This document shows, one piece after another, positions 14,814 to 16,110 of a stretch of DNA of 16,110 nt. The translations under genes and the position numbers were made by a program. The first letter of the stretch is position 1, and each line of letters opens with the position of its first letter. Source of the DNA: Pseudomonadota bacterium (GTDB lineage Bacteria; Desulfobacterota; Desulfobacteria; Desulfobacterales; Desulfobacteraceae); contig JAHJDU010000447.1 of the NCBI GenBank assembly GCA_018812385.1, forward strand, positions 1 through 16,110. Reading direction: 5' to 3'. The notes beneath the pieces were generated by a model. The model worked only from the letters and a program-made list of their open reading frames with translations, was not told the DNA's origin and did not search any database.

Positions 14814-15971
14814 TTAATTAGGAATGGAGCCTTCAACATTATCCACATAATACATAATGCCAATAAGGTCATCTTTTGAGGCTTTTTCTCCAGCTTTTAT
14901 TTTCAGGGTTCCCTTATTATCGCTGATAGGACCTGTGAACGGGTCAAATACATCAACGCCTTGTTTCATTTGTTCATATCGCTTTACAACAAGATCATAG
15001 GCAGAAATTTTACCAAAGTCCTTTGTATCAATCATCGCAGCCTTTAATTCTTTTACAAACTTGGGATTGATGATGTCGGTTTCACTACCGCCAAGGATGG
15101 CAGCTTTTTCTTTGGCAAGCCACCAGAGATCCTCATTGGTCCAGGTTTTATTATAAATGTCCTCAAGAATCTTGGCATACATTCCACCCCAGTTCATCAG
15201 CTGTCCTGAAACAACAGAATCTACACCATAAGGCTGCATGGGAGAATAATGACTGAAAGTATAAATCTGTTTGCCTTTTTCCGAATGCCTCTGGCCGACT
15301 TCAATGACTGAGGGAGTATCTTCGGTAAAGGCAAGGGCATCGCAACCTTCTGCAATCAAAGCTTCGGCAGCTTCTTTTGCTTTATCCGGGCCATACCAGG
15401 CATAAATCCATTTGACATTGAGTTTGGCCGCTGGATTAGCCGCTTTAATCCCCAAGGCATAGGCATCAATATGGCGAACCAGTTCAGGGATCGGGAAAGC
15501 TGCCACATAACCGATCTTGTTTGTCTTGGTCAATGCGCCGGCCATAATTCCGTTCAAATAATACATCTGGTAAAGATCGCCAAAATAAGTTCCCACATTA
15601 TCAGATCGCTTGAATCCTGAACAATGCATGAAAAGCTTATCAGGATATCGGGTGCCGGCATTAATGGTTTCGTCCATGAATCCAAAACTTGTGGTGAAAA
15701 CCACATCGCATTTTTGCTGTTGAATAAGCCGGTCAATAATTCTTGCACAGTCTGCGTCAGCAACAGATTCTACAAAAACCGTTTCCAGCCAGGGAAATTT
15801 TTCCGCTGCATACTTTCTTCCCATATCATGGGCATGGGACCATCCATAATCGCCAACAGGACCGACATAAATAAAACCGGCCTTGAGCTTTTTGTCGCTG
15901 GCAATGGCAGCGGCAGAAAATCCAAGACAAAATATAGAACATATTAATACCAATACCATCCATTTTTTCAT
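14814..15971 (-). CDS. BMP/PnrA-like periplasmic substrate-binding protein of the ABC importer
   Basis: The 385 residues start with a Sec signal peptide (MKKWMVLVLICSIF, then AAAIA with cleavage after A24). No lipobox fits the cysteines at 11 and 15, so it is a soluble periplasmic protein. The mature part starts LKAGFIYVGPVGDYGWSHAHDMGRK, the family's typical first strand and ligand loop. TTSFGFMDETI (93-103), GYVAAFPIPELVRHIDAYALG and TFSHYSPMQPYGVDSVVSGQ follow, characteristic of periplasmic-binding-protein type 1 BMP proteins. PnrA-like relatives bind purine nucleosides or adenine, so a purine compound is the best guess. The ATG is preceded by AGGAG at a good distance. It is the first gene of the transporter operon, with its own strong promoter. 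Confidence 0.9.
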   Translation of the reverse strand: MKKWMVLVLICSIFCLGFSAAAIASDKKLKAGFIYVGPVGDYGWSHAHDMGRKYAAEKFPWLETVFVESVADADCARIIDRLIQQQKCDVVFTTSFGFMDETINAGTRYPDKLFMHCSGFKRSDNVGTYFGDLYQMYYLNGIMAGALTKTNKIGYVAAFPIPELVRHIDAYALGIKAANPAAKLNVKWIYAWYGPDKAKEAAEALIAEGCDALAFTEDTPSVIEVGQRHSEKGKQIYTFSHYSPMQPYGVDSVVSGQLMNWGGMYAKILEDIYNKTWTNEDLWWLAKEKAAILGGSETDIINPKFVKELKAAMIDTKDFGKISAYDLVVKRYEQMKQGVDVFDPFTGPISDNKGTLKIKAGEKASKDDLIGIMYYVDNVEGSIPN

Positions 15972-16011
15972 TTCTATTCACTCCTTTGTTATGGTAATTA
16001 AAATTTTAAGA

Positions 16012-16041
16012 ATAATACGATAATTAAATGTTTACAGTCAA
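16012..16041 (-). promoter_or_regulatory. Promoter of the BMP transporter operon
   Basis: On the minus strand TTGACT (complement of 16036-16041, five of six) and TATTAT (complement of 16012-16017, five of six) are spaced by 18 bp. The start would lie about 30-35 bp before the ATG, leaving a leader too short for a riboswitch. Confidence 0.65.
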
Positions 16042-16042
16042 C

Positions 16043-16068
16043 AATTAGATTCGATAATTAGATTCGAT
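16043..16068. repeat. Two 13-bp tandem repeats abutting the -35 box
   Basis: AATTAGATTCGAT occurs twice in direct succession (16043-16055 and 16056-16068), ending one base from the -35 hexamer. A shorter match, CGATAATTA, recurs at 16018-16026, next to the -10 box. The position fits a binding site for an activator or repressor of the transporter operon; the function is inferred. Confidence 0.75.
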
Positions 16069-16083
16069 AAAAATTAATCGTAA

Positions 16084-16108
16084 GGGGACAGATTTTAAAT
16101 CTGTCCCC
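16084..16108. repeat. Perfect 12-bp inverted repeat, REP-like, at window edge
   Basis: GGGGACAGATTT (16084-16095), a single T, then AAATCTGTCCCC (16097-16108) form a perfect palindrome. From memory, GGGGACAGATTT-type repeats are scattered in deltaproteobacterial genomes near Y1 (IS200/REP-associated) transposase genes. It could be such a mobile repeat or the end of an element outside the window. It could also act as a terminator of whatever lies to the right. Confidence 0.6.
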
Positions 16109-16110
16109 AA

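Overview
The window looks like chromosomal DNA of a Gram-negative, moderately AT-rich bacterium, most plausibly a sulfate-reducing deltaproteobacterium of the Desulfobacterales. The support is an outer-membrane-type M48/TPR protease, an exported non-lipoprotein BMP-family binding protein, an extra EF-G paralogue, and a GGGGACAGATTT-type palindrome at the right edge of a kind I remember from such genomes. The taxonomic call is inference from remembered families, not a search.

Left part (1-3330), accessory in character: the C-terminal end of an unrecognised membrane protein; a 166-bp gap holding three palindromic repeats centred on TATAAT, the last of which runs across the start codon of the next gene; an AAA ATPase with a DUF4143 C-terminus; and, convergent to it, a GT1-type glycosyltransferase. 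A gap of about 300 bp with a possible folded element separates these from a tRNA-Leu(CAA) gene that has its own promoter and terminator.

Middle part (3529-9618), housekeeping: a minus-strand operon ddl - purDE - tsaC with overlapping genes (D-Ala-D-Ala ligase; a single-chain fusion of GAR synthetase PurD with N5-CAIR mutase PurE; threonylcarbamoyl-AMP synthase). Divergent from it is a two-gene plus-strand operon, a GerMN-domain exported protein overlapping by 4 bp an EF-G paralogue whose domain IV tip lacks the usual histidine. This operon has a good sigma70-type promoter and a 19-bp tandem duplication just before the first start codon.

Right part (9629-16110), all minus strand: a BMP-family (nucleoside/purine-type) ABC importer in the order binding protein, double ATPase, permease, permease, followed by a BepA-like metalloprotease. 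The binding-protein gene has a strong promoter flanked by two 13-bp tandem repeats, and a terminator-like stem-loop separates it from the transporter genes. The window ends in a perfect 12-bp inverted repeat resembling a REP-type mobile repeat.

No CRISPR array, complete insertion sequence or clear defence cassette is visible. The features most worth following are the TATAAT-palindrome array at the AAA/DUF4143 gene, the PurD-PurE fusion, and the GerMN/EF-G pair with its altered EF-G tip.
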